Assembly (NCBI RefSeq): GCF_000182565.1
Contig: NW_015971545.1
Location: 62,001 to 126,000 of the forward strand
Direction of reading: 5' to 3'
DNA: 64,000 nucleotides
Source: Spizellomyces punctatus DAOM BR117
Lineage: Eukaryota; Chytridiomycota; Chytridiomycetes; Spizellomycetales; Spizellomycetaceae
The notes beneath the pieces are model-generated. The model saw only the letters and a program-made list of their open reading frames with translations. It made no database searches and had not been told where the DNA came from. This document shows positions 45,952-57,772 of the stretch, in pieces. Every line of letters begins with the position of its first letter. Within the stretch, counting starts at the first letter, position 1. Both the position numbers and the translations under genes were made by a program.

Positions 45952-47736
45952 ATGATGACGCAAGTCTATCCGCGAGAAAGCCGCCTGATAGTTCTGGAGC
46001 CGGGCACATTCCAAACAAAGGCAGGTTATGTAGATCAAGCAACGCTCTCCGTGGTGGTAAGGCGATATCTCTCATCTTTCAAGATTGTACAGCTTTGCTC
46101 ACATGTGAGAGTCAGAATGTACCTTCAATAGCAGGAGCGAAAGTCCGACGACGTCAACAAAATGCTGCAGAATCCTTACTCGCCGATAGCATAAGCGCAA
46201 AGACCACGGAAGATGCAGTGAAAGAGGAACCGACTCCAGAGGACACTGCAACGCCAATGGAAATTCAAGAACCGCCTAGCTCAGCGGCAAGTGTTACGGA
46301 GACAGGTGTAGATGAATCCAATGAGGTTGAAGAAGAGGAGTTTGAGACAGTGTATGTTGCGGGGGCCTCCCTCGCGACTGAACAAGCTGAGCCAAAGGAT
46401 ACGCCAGAATGGAAGGTGGTGAAACCAATTCGGAATGGATTGGTAGAAGATTGGGATGCTCTTTCTGGATTATGGTCTGTTGAAGCGCCGATTTCTGAAC
46501 AGAATTTACACCTCGCGGTGCTTACCTAGTGCTTCTAGGCAGCACATTCTTCTCCGGGAATTGCCAACCGCGATGAAACGCTCGCGCAACGATTGGTCTG
46601 TTATGCTTACGGTTCCCATGTCCTGGAGCAAAGAAGATCATAAACGTGCGACACAGATAATGTTTGAAGACATGAACATTTTGGCATTTTCCATAATTGA
46701 GCAACCACTTGCTGCTTTGTACGGCTGCAACGTCACGACTGGATTGGTCATTGATATCGGCCACGAGACTACAGGTTTATAATCGAATCTGTATTCATAT
46801 TATCGAAATCTCACTGAGCCTAATATTCGGTCAAATGCAGATGTTACGCCGATCATTGACAACATCATCATAAGACACGCCTACAAGACTATTCCACTCG
46901 GGGGACGTGATATAGAACATCGAATGGCGCAACTACTTAGAGAGGATGTGACTACAATGGCCGAACTGGGGGACATTGGCATGAATGAGGATATAGCGCG
47001 TATCATCAAGGAATCTGATGCATGTGAGGTCAAGCCACAGAGCGGATGGAGCGCGGAGGGGGAGGAGCAAAGAGTGACCGTAGAGGTCAAGGGGAAACAG
47101 GTCAGCATGTGAAAACAAAACTCTCGTCCGATTGATCACCGTTAACGAGCATACTGCAGATCAGCATCGGTTCAGCGCGTCATCGATCAACGGATATCCT
47201 CTTTGATCCAATCGCCGCCGGAAAGCATACATTGAGCATCCAAGAATTGTGCTATCTAGCAGTGACGGAGGCTTGCGAGCCAGAAAGACGGACGTCTTTG
47301 TGGGACAATTTGGTGCTCACAGGTGGATGCTCACTGCTCAAAGGAGTGAAACAGCGCCTGGAGGCAGAAATTGGATCACTTATTGCAGCTTCAGAGACTT
47401 CCAATGAGTTCCAGGCGAAAGATATCAAGTGGGTCAATATGCCAGACTATTTTACCGCGTATAAGGATAGGCTACAAGACGCTTCTTATGTTGGAGCGTC
47501 GGTCGTCGCAAAGGTCAGCCCGGGTTTGCAGTTAAACATGTTAACATTCCGTTTTTAAACCAGTCTCCTGCGATCGTTACAGATCATCTTCTTGGGATCA
47601 TCATTCGGATATCTGACAAAGGTATTTTTTCTTTTCTAATCTGCATCTACGGAGTCTCGTCATCTCATTCATATTTTCAATTTTTTAGGCTGATTACAAT
47701 GAGATTGGTCCAGCAGCAATTTATCTGAAGGCGTAA
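45952..47736 (+). CDS. ARP9: actin-related protein 9-like (chromatin-remodelling subunit)
   Basis: Actin-fold subunit of SWI/SNF- and RSC-type remodellers; 468 aa. Exons 45952..46056, 46110..46474, 46539..46774, 46841..47100, 47160..47513, 47583..47621, 47689..47736. Actin-fold landmarks: start RLIVLEPGTFQTKAGY, LVEDWDALSGLWQHILLREL (across intron 2), SIIEQPLAALYGCNVTTGLV, VIDIGHETTDVTPIIDN, YKTIPLGGRDIEHRMAQLL, DNLVLTGGCSLLKGVKQRLE and the fungal Arp9-like end SFGYLTKADYNEIGPAAIYL. Between subdomains an acidic insertion (KEEPTPEDTATPMEIQEPPS) replaces part of the nucleotide cleft, and the canonical phosphate loop DNGS is lost, so ATP binding is doubtful. It sits in the same window as SWI1. 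Confidence 0.88.
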
Positions 47737-48179
47737 GGTGGCAGCTGGATCTCTCACTCCTGCATGTATAGAGTAGAGCGACGAATGATTGTATATACGA
47801 ATAATAAATTTAATTAAAACGGTTGTTGCATTTCTAAAGCGATCTGTGACGATATGAAGCTATTAGCGACAAGGGCTTAGCGGAATGGAAGGCTGCATAC
47901 CCCACCTGTGTCGCTTCCTGTAGCTTTGGGCCCAGGTCGGCCGTCGCTAAACGGATCTCGTCCTCAATGCAATACAGCTCCTATTGCTCTTATATTAATA
48001 TCCTGCTGTACAGCAAAAGGGATTTGCATCGGAAATTTACCTTGGGTGCCATCAAAGGTTTGGCAGTAACGGCGTGCTCATATAGGGTGGTCAGTAATAT
48101 ATCGGACGATACAATCCTAATAGATCAGGGAGAAAAGTTGAGGTTATCCACAGGACATTTAGCATGAATCCAGGCAGGC
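47737..48179. terminator. convergent 3' regions, ARP9 and HAUS3
   Basis: 443-bp tail-to-tail spacer; AT-rich just after ARP9 (aataataaatttaatta at about 47801). No gene seen. Confidence 0.4.
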
Positions 48180-50530
48180 TTACTTGTCATTCATTTGACC
48201 TTCCAGCTTCATGATTTCTTGTTCAGTACCCTCTTTACCACGTCGTACGCTCTCCACCAGTTTTACAGCGGCTTCTTTGACCGACTCCATAGACACGAGA
48301 GTATTCCCTCCTTGTAAATTTGCTTGCATTCCTAAAGATCGAGCAAGAAGGTTTGAATGAAGGGACGCTACGCGGCAGAGAGAACGTACAAAATGGCATA
48401 CCATTGTCGCCAGAAAACTTTAATGACTTGATAACAAGCTGCATAAACTCGTCACTTGGATCAATGAGCCCGCTTTCAGACCCAGTATCGACCAATTCAG
48501 GAGAAGTAATCCAATTCTACGCAACGGAAAATAAATTACTTTACCAAAGTTTTTCGCACACGAACAATTCTTACCATCCGGTCTTGGACCTCTTTCCATT
48601 TCCTCTCCAGTTCGTTACAGAGTGATCCTACAACATGTCCTTGTTGGCGCAAGGTTTTGTCTTCGTGCATTAGACCGTAAAGAAGGATCTGACGACGGGC
48701 AAACTGTTGTAGAAGCAACCGCTTCAACTAGGGAACACGAGATGAGATGAGTATTTTAAAAAGACATTGGCTGTTGTGAGAAGATAGATACAATTCCCGC
48801 ACCTCATTGCTATCTTGTATAGTAGCTTGGTTATGCTGTAGCGTCTCGTCAAAATATTCCTTTAGGAACGGCATGCGCAATTGGAAGTCGGCCAGTGTTG
48901 TCCACATCTCCGGAAGTTCTTGCGTTCTTATTTGCTCTATCGATTCTCTCAGCGACTGCGCTTCAGCTCGTAGACGGTCTCGCTCCTCTGCTACTGATTC
49001 TTGAGTCATATCGTCATTCTGCCGCTGAAGCTCTGTTTGCAACGCTTCCAATTTTGCTTTGTTGTACCGCTGTCGTAACAATGCATCTAGGTATCCCTGT
49101 TCTGTCAGAGGGTAGCTAGCATGTAAAATCATCCGGTCAATGGACGGTGTGCGATCGCAAGGGCGGCAAGTAATATGTGATGGAACTTACAGCGACTTTA
49201 ACCTGTCTAGCTCATTTCGAAGCTCGTCAGGAAAATCAAATGGAACTGCAAAAAATGGTGTCAGCATAACCACTTGGTGCTGCATCGTGCGGGCACCATA
49301 CCGTTCTTAATGTCTTGTGGCAAAGGATGCCGAAATATAGCCGGGGTTTCCTCAGTACGTAACTCGCCTTCCTGCACACAAACCATCAATTAACCAAGGA
49401 CGGCTCCATGGAACTCGTTAAGGATTCGGACCTTGGGATACAACCCCGCAAATTTCTCCTGGAGTAAGCTTGTCATCGTATCATCAACATGATGCCATTC
49501 CTCTAGTTCCTTTCTGCACTGGAACAGAAAATATGGGGGATCCTCGGTATGTTCATCATTTCTGGTCGCAACAGCCTCCGCCAACTGACCAACTGTATTC
49601 GTGGCCTCTTTCATGGCGGCATCAACCTTTAATCAGCGTAAATAACAAAACCTCATCCTCACAAAACTGAATCAGTAACATTGGAACGCACTCGTAGAGA
49701 CAGATTGCTCATTTCCAAATCCAATTCTTGCATCCGACTGTCCGATGCCTTTATCTCGGAATTTAAGCGCTCGGTTCGCTTCTGGCATGATGTCCTACTT
49801 TGCCTAAATATTCATCTCAGCAATAGTACTTCACAGCTTACAAAACCTCGCGATCCTCACTCTAGTCTCGTACGTTGACCCTCCAGTAAGCGAAGCTGTT
49901 CTCGCGAACGTCGTAGCTCAGTTTCCAATGACGCAACGTCGGATCTAGTTACTGAATATCAATACGTTGGGAAATTCGATGAAGATAATGGGCTGCTATT
50001 TGCATTACTCTAGTTGTTCAATGGTCACGTCATCAAGATCATCGTTTTGTGGTTGGACATCCCACCGCGCCTCGTTCTAAAATATGTGCCAGGTTGAATA
50101 AAGACGTGAAGTCTATGTCCGTTAGCATGCTCAAACACGTACGGGATTCAAGAAGCCTTTCGCCTTCAATTCTTCTAGCCTATATAATAGTCGTTGTCAC
50201 TTTTCAACCCGCGCTCCTGAAAGGACAAGAACTATCGCCGCAGACTTACGCCTCATATTCCTCTGCCGATAAGACAGCGTATCCAGCCCATCGTGCCAGG
50301 TTTCCGTCAGGCCGACCTCCATTCCCATCCAAGGCTTCGCATAGCCAGTGTAGGAACGGCCGTGTCTCTTCGAGCGCAAATGCCCAGTCGAGAGCCTGCT
50401 CCAAATTGGACACTTGCTGCCCATGACCGGCGTTGGGTGAAGAGTGACGGTATCCTAACCGTTGTAGGGTTTCTGCTAGAAGGGTCGCAGAAGGCTCTTG
50501 TGGCTGGGTATGTGTAGCATCTTTCGTCAT
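48180..50530 (-). CDS. HAUS3: augmin complex subunit 3 (HAUS3)
   Basis: Subunit of the augmin complex, which nucleates microtubules on existing spindle microtubules via gamma-tubulin; 544 aa, close to the usual 600. Exons complement(48180..48331, 48402..48516, 48575..48727, 48803..49115, 49191..49245, 49302..49371, 49432..49626, 49692..49803, 49861..49944, 50009..50076, 50143..50179, 50250..50530). The N-terminal signature is LAETLQRLGYRHSS, LDWAFALEETRPFLHWLCEA and AVLSAEEYEALEELKAKGFL. Long coiled coils follow (EQLESDVASLETELRRSREQ; YNKAKLEALQTELQRQNDDM). The family segment NWITSPELVD lies near the end. Head-to-head with MINPP1. Confidence 0.88.
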
Positions 50531-50729
50531 GTTCCAACGTTTCGCCTCGCACTTTTACTACGACGTCCGCTCACGCTCAATTTCCAAGAGCTGACTCAAT
50601 TGTCATTTAGCCCAGAATGGTTACAATATGTCCGAAATGCTTGGACATCATGTGACTAACAAGGTGTGGTAAGCCAAGTTGCGCCACATGGGTATCTCTT
50701 TAGAGTTAACTCTGGAATTAACCTGAAAG

Positions 50730-52780
50730 ATGGGCCCAATGGTAGTTCTCTTTAAACTTGCGCTTCTATGGCTTTTGGGTGGTTCGTCGGCAGAGCAAGG
50801 TCACAAAGACCCTGCATTTGATGTGAGCCGGCATCTCGGGAGCAAAGGTCCATACCCCTACCGGACTACAATGAAAACACCACCACTTTCCGACCCGCCA
50901 AAAGGATGTAGGTTTCAACAGGTGCAACTGGTATGTCTTGGCTGATCGATGTGGTGGCCAAGAAAAGGTGTTTTCATTGTCTGACAATGGCCGGTATGTT
51001 CCAGATTGCACGGCACGGTACACGATATCCCAGTGTCAAAGAGATATTGTCGTTTGATAAACTGGTTCAAATATTTCATCAGCACAGGGATGATGTTCGG
51101 GCTCCTTCATGGTTGAATGATTGGGTATGAAGAGCAATTGGTTGATATACACAGAAATTCGATTCGAGGTGCCTAATTTGCAGCAATGCTTCTGTAGGTC
51201 AATCCATTTATTCCTGAAGACAACAATATCTTGGCCCTGATTGGCGAAGATGAGATGTATTGGTTGGGCAAACGAGCTGCAAAGCGGTACAAGGAGCTGT
51301 TTGGGTATGTGAATACTTTTCACGACTGATGTAGGGTCTTCAACGCTTTTGTGCTTAAAGTCGCTATATGTTAGCTCAAAGCCGTACAGCCCACATTTGT
51401 ACAAATTTCGCAGCTCAACAACATCAAGGTATACTTTCCATTGTATTTGCGTTCGGTATGTCGAATCTCAGCCATTCGTGGCTCACTAGAACAGGGCAGA
51501 GTGGGAGTGCCTTTGCGGCTGGGTTTTTCGACGGGAAGGGACCGTCGGGTACCTGCAAGTACCAAGTAAGAATCATATTCAGCTATAAGCTCCATCCGTG
51601 TCCTTACTAAGCGGTGACTGTCCAACAGTCTGTGTATCAATATACAATCCCTCAGGTAATTCATACTACTTTGAAAAAAAGCGAAACGTTGATACTTACT
51701 CTTTACGTAAAGGTTATGGATTATGAACTTATGCCAAAATGGTCCTGTCCTCTTTGGTCAGAGGTGGTGGAAGATCATCCATTCCTCTCATCACAATTAG
51801 ATGAATGGACTGCTGAGCATCTGCCCAAAATGGTCTCCCGATTACGAAAAGCAATGACAAAACCCGGGCATGAGGAAATTCCTTTGACTTCTTCTCATGT
51901 TAAGGCGATATATCGGGCATGCGCTTTTGAGGTTTCTGTGTTTTCGCGAAATGACACTTGGTGCACTCTTTTGGAACCGGGCGAGATCATGCTGTTAGAG
52001 TATTTGGATGATTTGAAGCACTACTGGGATTTGGGATATGGGTTTGATCTGAATGCCAAAGTTGGATGCGCTTTGGCGACCGATGTAGCTAAAGAGGTGC
52101 GTCCGTGAAGGTTCGGATATAGGAAGACAAGTGAATACTGATAATGTCGTTCATGGCAGTTGACTGATGCTATTGAAGGGCGAGGGCGAACACAAGGGAT
52201 ATTTAGGTTGGCGGTTGGAGAACTGCCTTGTTGATGGCAAAAACTAACCCGCAATTGCGTAGATTCGGCCACGCGGAAACGAACGTATTCTTTATGGCCG
52301 CTATGGTACGTTTAACTGTGATCCGATCATTCCGAATAGAATTGACATCATTGCCGGAAACCATTGTAGGGGCTTTATCGTGATAAGGTCCCATTATACG
52401 CAAACTCAACAGAGCGCCTGTTGTACGACCGAGAATTTCGATTAAGTGATTTATCACCGTTTGCGGCCAACTACTTTATTGAGCTCTACACATGTGACGA
52501 TGGAACATCAGATTCACAATCAAAATCTGGCGGACCGACAACGAAGCACCTTGTGCGCTTTCTCATGAACGAGAAAGAAGAGCTTCTACCTGGGTGTCCA
52601 TCCGTGTTCTGTCCAATTGATCTGTTTCAGCGAGCGCTTGGCGAAAATGTTGGATGTGATTTTGCGGACATGTGTGGGATCAAGGGATGTCCGCGCGAGG
52701 CCACGAGAAAGAAGGGGCTCGTTGAGGAGTTTGGAAAGAAGCCAGAGTTGAGAGATTCAGTTTTGGTCATGCAGCCCTGA
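50730..52780 (+). CDS. MINPP1: multiple inositol polyphosphate phosphatase (MINPP1), histidine acid phosphatase
   Basis: Secretory-pathway enzyme hydrolysing InsP6 and other inositol phosphates; 489 aa. Exons 50730..50930, 51005..51124, 51198..51304, 51375..51428, 51490..51565, 51629..51655, 51713..52096, 52160..52206, 52263..52305, 52370..52780. Signal peptide at 1-20 (VVLFKLALLWLLGGSSA). Active site RHGTRYP with the nucleophilic His is created only by splicing VQL to IARHGTRYPS. The proton-donor motif is HAET (RFGHAETNVFFMAALG), as in MINPP rather than the HD of fungal phytases. Also seen: SPHLYKFRSSTTSRTGQSGS and paired C-terminal cysteines (CPSVFCPID; CDFADMCGIKGC). No ER-retention signal ends the protein (LVMQP), so it may be secreted. 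Confidence 0.93.
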
Positions 52781-53012
52781 CGGGGAGGGATAGCGGGGGA
52801 AATAAAAGGTGACATTTCACAGATCATGTGTCGACATTCGTTCGTTTTCATATGGTAGTGATATAATATATACAAATTCCAAGAGCTTCCCAACTTCAAC
52901 CCCCAATCCATCAATAATGCAGCACATCGAAAGCAACCATTCAAGTAGAAATACACGTCACATCCAACGAATGTGGACCGACTTTACGGCCAAGACGCTT
53001 GCATGCCAGCAG

Positions 53013-53614
53013 CTACGCAGACACTTCGCAAAGGAGACTTCGTTCGAGAATAAACTTGCCCTCTTTGTACTTTTGGTCTTCCTCGAATGCCTTCTCCTTT
53101 AAATCATGAGAGTCAAGTTAGAGACCATGGATGGATGGCAAATGGACCGGGTGCAAAAAATCCAGTACATACATATTTCCACCTGCATACAGCAAAAAAG
53201 TGTTAGCACCACCCAAATGGAACTGCATAAACTGCTTGCAACATACCCAAGCACAGCCTGACAGTTGATACAAAAGATATCGCATACGGTATGCTGCCCC
53301 GTGGTCATTGGCCGGTCCTGCGGTTGTCCCTGAATGATATTCACTACATCATGGAACAACCAAGCACGCCCGTGATGCCCTGTTGGCTCAGGTGAGCAAC
53401 AAACTGGGAGGGGAGGATACATCAAGGGTATTTACGACGGGATACCTTGGAAGGCCTGGGGAGCACTTGGTCAAATACAAAACATGGAACATCATGAGAC
53501 AGGTTTATTTACCTTTGACATGAGGGCTTCGCTGTGGGAAAGATGTGTTTTGCACTCGCTGCAGCAATAGACGCGAGAGTGCCCGTCCAAGAACCGTCTA
53601 TAGATAAGACCCAT
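53013..53614 (-). CDS. YPEL: Yippee-like zinc-binding protein
   Basis: Small conserved zinc-binding protein, found at centrosomes and nucleoli in animals and as the Gid/CTLH-associated Moh1 in yeast; 112 aa. Exons complement(53013..53096, 53173..53182, 53247..53379, 53446..53455, 53513..53614). Two exons are exactly 10 nt (encoding AFQ plus a base, and WKY plus a base); skipping either breaks the frame and the protein. The Yippee domain is complete: GHSRVYCCSECKTHLSHSEA, GHHGRAWLFHDVVNIIQGQP, RPMTTGQHTVCDIFCINCQA, VLGWKYEKAFEEDQKYKEGK. Two CxxC pairs (CSEC, CINC) bind zinc. The length and motif spacing equal the family norm. Confidence 0.95.
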
Positions 53615-53992
53615 TGCAAAGTGTGTCTGTGTTGGAGGAGCTATTTGGCCAGTTGAACCAATTAGAATGGAAAGTTTGAACTGAGCGCAGTAAGGAGTTG
53701 GGAAACAGTTACTCCCAAGAATCGGGAGCGTTATACGTTATGGGAGGGAGCGGGCTGTTAGATATTGAACGCTAGGAAGGACGAAATTTGGAGGGAGAAG
53801 GCAAGGGAAACTTGACCGCATCACCACCAGCACCACAAGCGCCTTACCTAACATGTGTTTTAACACATGACGCACGCGTTCATGGTTCGGACCAACGCAA
53901 CAAATGCCAACTGAACCGATCTTTACTTGCTTTGAAAGATCACCAGTAAATAAGACAATTTCCAGCCACGCATAGCTGTTTAACCGATTACC
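53615..53992. promoter_or_regulatory. divergent promoter region, Yippee / SCI1-like
   Basis: 378 bp between head-to-head starts. No recognisable element. Confidence 0.35.
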
Positions 53993-55470
53993 ATGAGCTC
54001 GCACAAACGACAGCGAGACCACGATCAGGATAGAGACATTGAAAAAGGACGACATGGTCGAGACAAGCAGCGAAAGCATCGCAAGTCAAAGCGTGAAGGT
54101 GATGATGTCGAGTCGGAAGTGGATGACGAGGCAGCTACAGCGCGGAGATACGGCAGACCTGGTTGGGAGTTTTTAGCCTTTTGAAACTAGTGTAGCTTGC
54201 ATGGGGCTTACGAGGTTTGGACTTATAGCGATCAACGAGGATGACTACTTTGTGAAATCGACAGAGTTCCAGCTTTGGCTTCGTCAGGTGCGATGAATAA
54301 CATTATGGCTCCAAGTTTAAACGGTGGTTCCTAATTGCGGAATGCATTACAGGAGAAGAAGTTATTTTTCAATGATTTGAGTGGTGCAGAGACTCGCACA
54401 TATTTTGACAAGGTCGGTATGGTTTTGACCTCTTCGACTCTAAATGTTTCGTTATTCAAAATGTACGCTGTCCATTACAGTTTGTGAAGCGATGGAATAG
54501 AGGCAAGCTGCAAAGTAAGTCCATCATACGTGTGTTGACGCTACCGGAAAGCAAGAGAAATGAACGTGGAAATCAGAACGATACTACGAAGGAATCTCTA
54601 CATCCGAAGTCCCCGCGGCAGAGCGAAGTCGTCACAAATGGAATTTCAAAAATCTGGTAAAGGGTAATTGCATGTTTAAAAACACATGCCAGCATACGTT
54701 GTCTCATTACGTTAACACATGTTTGTCCCAAATTTGCCAGAACGAGGACGCCCTTGCCAATGCGAGGGACTCTGTAGATTCCCTTACACAGTCTTCCAAG
54801 CAATTAAACCGCCCGCTTGATGTCTTGGAACAAAAAAGTAGAGCTGCTGGTAAGCGCCCAAAACGAAGTCTTAATCCTGTATGCCTTACTCACGCATATA
54901 TGCAGCCGAGGCACGATCAAAATCGCGTTTGGAACGCGACGATGGTAGGCATCAAAGAAACAGAAACCAAACTCCCCCATCAACTTTTATCTGATCGCAA
55001 AAATGGTTTTCAGATCTCGATAAGGCAGAACAGGAGCGCATTGCACGGAAAAGAGAGCAACGCAATATGCGGAAAGATCAAGAAATGGTACTGGAGGAGC
55101 TTGCACCCAAAGCTACAGGGCGGTAAGTCTTTTACACACCTTGAATTATCAAACACACCATCTTTTTAGTATTTTTAAAAAATTCCAAAACAGAGACGCA
55201 CTCATTGAAAAGCGACGGGCGCAAAATGCCTATCATAAACAAGAACGCGATGTGGATGTGGAACTGAATGATCGCGATCTAATGGGTGGTGATTCATTAG
55301 CTTCATATAAGCGCGCCCATGAACGCCGGGAGGAGCGAAAAAAGGAACGGCGGGATGAGAGGTCCACCGAAATGGCTGGAAAGGTGGCAGCGTACCGAGC
55401 AAAAGAGGATGCCACTTTGGCCATGTTTAAACAATTGGCTCAAAATCGGTTTGGGTCTGGTGGTGGGTGA
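53993..55470 (+). CDS. SCI1-family (style cell-cycle inhibitor 1-like) nuclear protein
   Basis: Homologue of a eukaryotic family known in plants as SCI1, a nucleolar cell-cycle regulator; about 314 aa. Exons 53993..54118, 54177..54287, 54353..54412, 54481..54514, 54577..54656, 54741..54849, 54906..54944, 55014..55122, 55194..55470. The N-terminus is basic (SSHKRQRDHDQDRDIEK). The conserved core is INEDDYFVKSTEFQLWLRQE, KKLFFNDLSGAETRTYFDKF, VKRWNRGKLQKRYYEGIS and RSRHKWNFKNL. The C-terminus is a charged helix (SYKRAHERREERKKERRDER; KEDATLAMFKQLAQNRFG). The first donor is uncertain: GAA|GTGGAT (used) or GAT|GTCGAG at 54106 both fit phase. Cell-cycle function in fungi is untested. Confidence 0.78.
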
Positions 55471-56240
55471 GGATATTTTTTTGCATTTTGCATTGTAAAT
55501 ATACACACTGGCGTACGATCGGAATCATGGTAGGGGATGCATGCGATGCATTTTGACTGCACATCTCCTATCTTTATGTCAGAATTGAGCATAATCATTT
55601 TAGGAGAAACAAAAGAGGCCAAACTCATTTTATCATTTTCACACGAGGAAGTAAACAGTCAAACAAACACTAACCATTCCAAACAAGGTTCCAATAGTCG
55701 CAACACTGCCAGCCATATATCTACCAGTTTGTAAAAGGGATCTATCAAAAACAAAAACTCTTCTCCACTGCCCGAGAACCCAGTAAATACAATATACACA
55801 AAACATGGATCATCTAACCGGACAGACAGAAGACACACAACAGCAGCCATCAGATCACACCCCACCCCATAACCCCCTAGCCATCACAAAATGTTCAGTA
55901 AATTATCCCCTTCGGCATCCCCAATCCTCGATCCCCAACCATATTTACAAATCATATACGCCGACTATCTTCACTAAGACAAAAAAAAACAAAACAAAAA
56001 TAAAAGTGTGCATGGGAGACTATATCTACAAATTTTATCCGCCGAGAGGAAAGCCGTAATTAATGGATATAGCGCTCGGACGGGTTTAGGTTATTTTTTT
56101 GGTGTTTTTCGTGTGTATCTTGTCACCGTTCGTCTAAGATTTTGATCGTTTCTGGTATCCGCCGCCAAGATTGAAAAAAAAGCTGTACATCTAGTCGAGA
56201 TCGATATCGTAGGGCGTTTTGTTGCTCGGTGGGATCTCGT
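55471..56240. terminator. convergent 3' regions, SCI1-like and PP1-motif protein
   Basis: 770-bp tail-to-tail spacer. The plus strand 55660-55990 is rich in A and C with few G, consistent with a long T/G-rich 3' UTR on the minus strand. Open frames here are compositional. Confidence 0.4.
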
Positions 56241-56984
56241 TCAGTAATACATAACGCTACCATAATTAGGAGCGTTGGAAGGCGCAAACCCCATGTCCAG
56301 GGGTTGATGCATATAGTAATGCTGCTGGGGTACGTAAGCCGGGCCAGCTGCAGATGCAGCAGCAGCGGCAGCGACGGCAGCCGCATGGTCCCAAACAGGA
56401 GCGTACGCAGGTTGCGCAAATTGCGCAGCGGCGGCCGAAGCTGCAGCAGCGATTGAGCATCTCTGGTAGGCTTGGAATGCAGCGATTTCCCGTTGACGTT
56501 TGCGACGCTCAGCCTCAATCGCCTGTTTTCTCAACTTGAGGAGCTCACGAGTGTACTGTTGCATTTCTGCGCGGTACAACAACAGCTCAATGAGATCGTT
56601 CTTTGTCAGCGGCTCGACCTCGGTACTGGATCGGTCGTACTCATCAGCACCCCAAGTATAGGCCACCGTGACAAACTAAAAAGCATGCAAAAATCTATCA
56701 GAATCCGCTTGTCAAAAGCCTCTCTATTCATGTCAATGACTCACCTCGCGAAAAGACACTTGTTTTTGAGGGTTTTGTTCATTGCCCATAATGTCTTTCT
56801 GTTCCGGACCAGTAGAGTGCGGCTTGTCCTGTAACTCTTGTTGTTGTTGCTCAACGGTCGACTGATCTTGTTGCGTCGCAGCGGGTGAAAACAGGAGCGG
56901 CGAAAAGGACGGCAATTGGAAGCCAGGCGGAGGAGGCACTCCAAAAGCGGTGAAAGGTACAGGTGCAGGCGACAAGTATTCCAT
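56241..56984 (-). CDS. uncharacterised protein with PP1-docking-like motif, 224 aa
   Basis: Exons complement(56241..56675, 56745..56984). The N-terminus is Pro/Gln-rich. At the exon junction lies KQVSFREFVTVAYTWGADEY: KQVSF fits the RVxF consensus for binding protein phosphatase 1, followed by the block TWGADEYDRSSTEVEPLTKN and DLIELLLYRAEMQQYTRELL. The pattern (K/R-x-V-x-F, then T-W-x-x-x-E-Y-D-R-S) resembles fungal and animal PP1-regulator segments I know, so a phosphatase-targeting role is plausible but inferred. A basic helix (RKQAIEAERRKRQREIAAF) is followed by an Ala-rich, Tyr/Pro-rich tail ending YGSVMYY. No membrane segment. Confidence 0.7.
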
Positions 56985-57772
56985 TGTGTTTTTTTGTGTG
57001 TTTTTTCTTGTTCTAGTTGCTGTCGTTCGTGTTTCTTGGTTCAGAGAGAGAGAAAACGTAGAATAGGTTGCCCGATATTATAATGTACAGACTAGGCGAC
57101 GTATTCTAGATTAAAAGTAACTAAAGGGAATGTCTACTGTACAATGTGCATGACGATTGGGCAACTTTTGCTAATGGCTGCTCCCAAGAAGAAGATTGCC
57201 CTGGAGGGAAGATGCAGCTCAAGTCGGTCTCTTTTTGGGGGAGAGCAGGTGGTGGGTGGGTGGGAAATTTCAAGAAGCCCCCCGTGGGAAAAAAGCCTTT
57301 AAAACTCCCCCCTGCCATAAAAGGAGAAAATCGCCTGCCGCCCCTCCCACTTGATATATGACTGTGCCATGCAGGTACATGACTATGCCATTCATTCATG
57401 TGAAACTGTGTGTCATTCTGATTGGAGGCTGAAATGCTAAAGGAGTGGTTGGTAAAAAATAGAGATCAGGGCACTTGCATTTTTACGTGTGTTTTGGGAT
57501 GTGTTGCATTTTAACACTTGTAATGAACGGGTGGGGGGTTACAGTGCGCGGTCGAAATGGAACGGCGAGACGGGCGGCGGATGGAACGGCTGGGGAGACG
57601 ACGGGGGCCTTGGCAAGTAAAAGGGCAAAAGAGATTGTCCATTTGTTGAACAAAAACATTCGTACGCTAGGGGAAAGGGACTTGCAACACGAGCGATCAC
57701 ACGATTGATAAAAAGGCTCGTGCAAGAATGTTAATTTGTTACCATGGTTGCTGCTAAAGTTTCCCACAGAAC
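56985..57772. promoter_or_regulatory. divergent spacer, PP1-motif protein / oligoribonuclease
   Basis: 788 bp between head-to-head starts. It includes a G-rich stretch at 57235-57270 and C-runs at 57275-57350. A 77-codon open frame at 57475-57708 has no recognisable pattern. No gene called. Confidence 0.4.
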
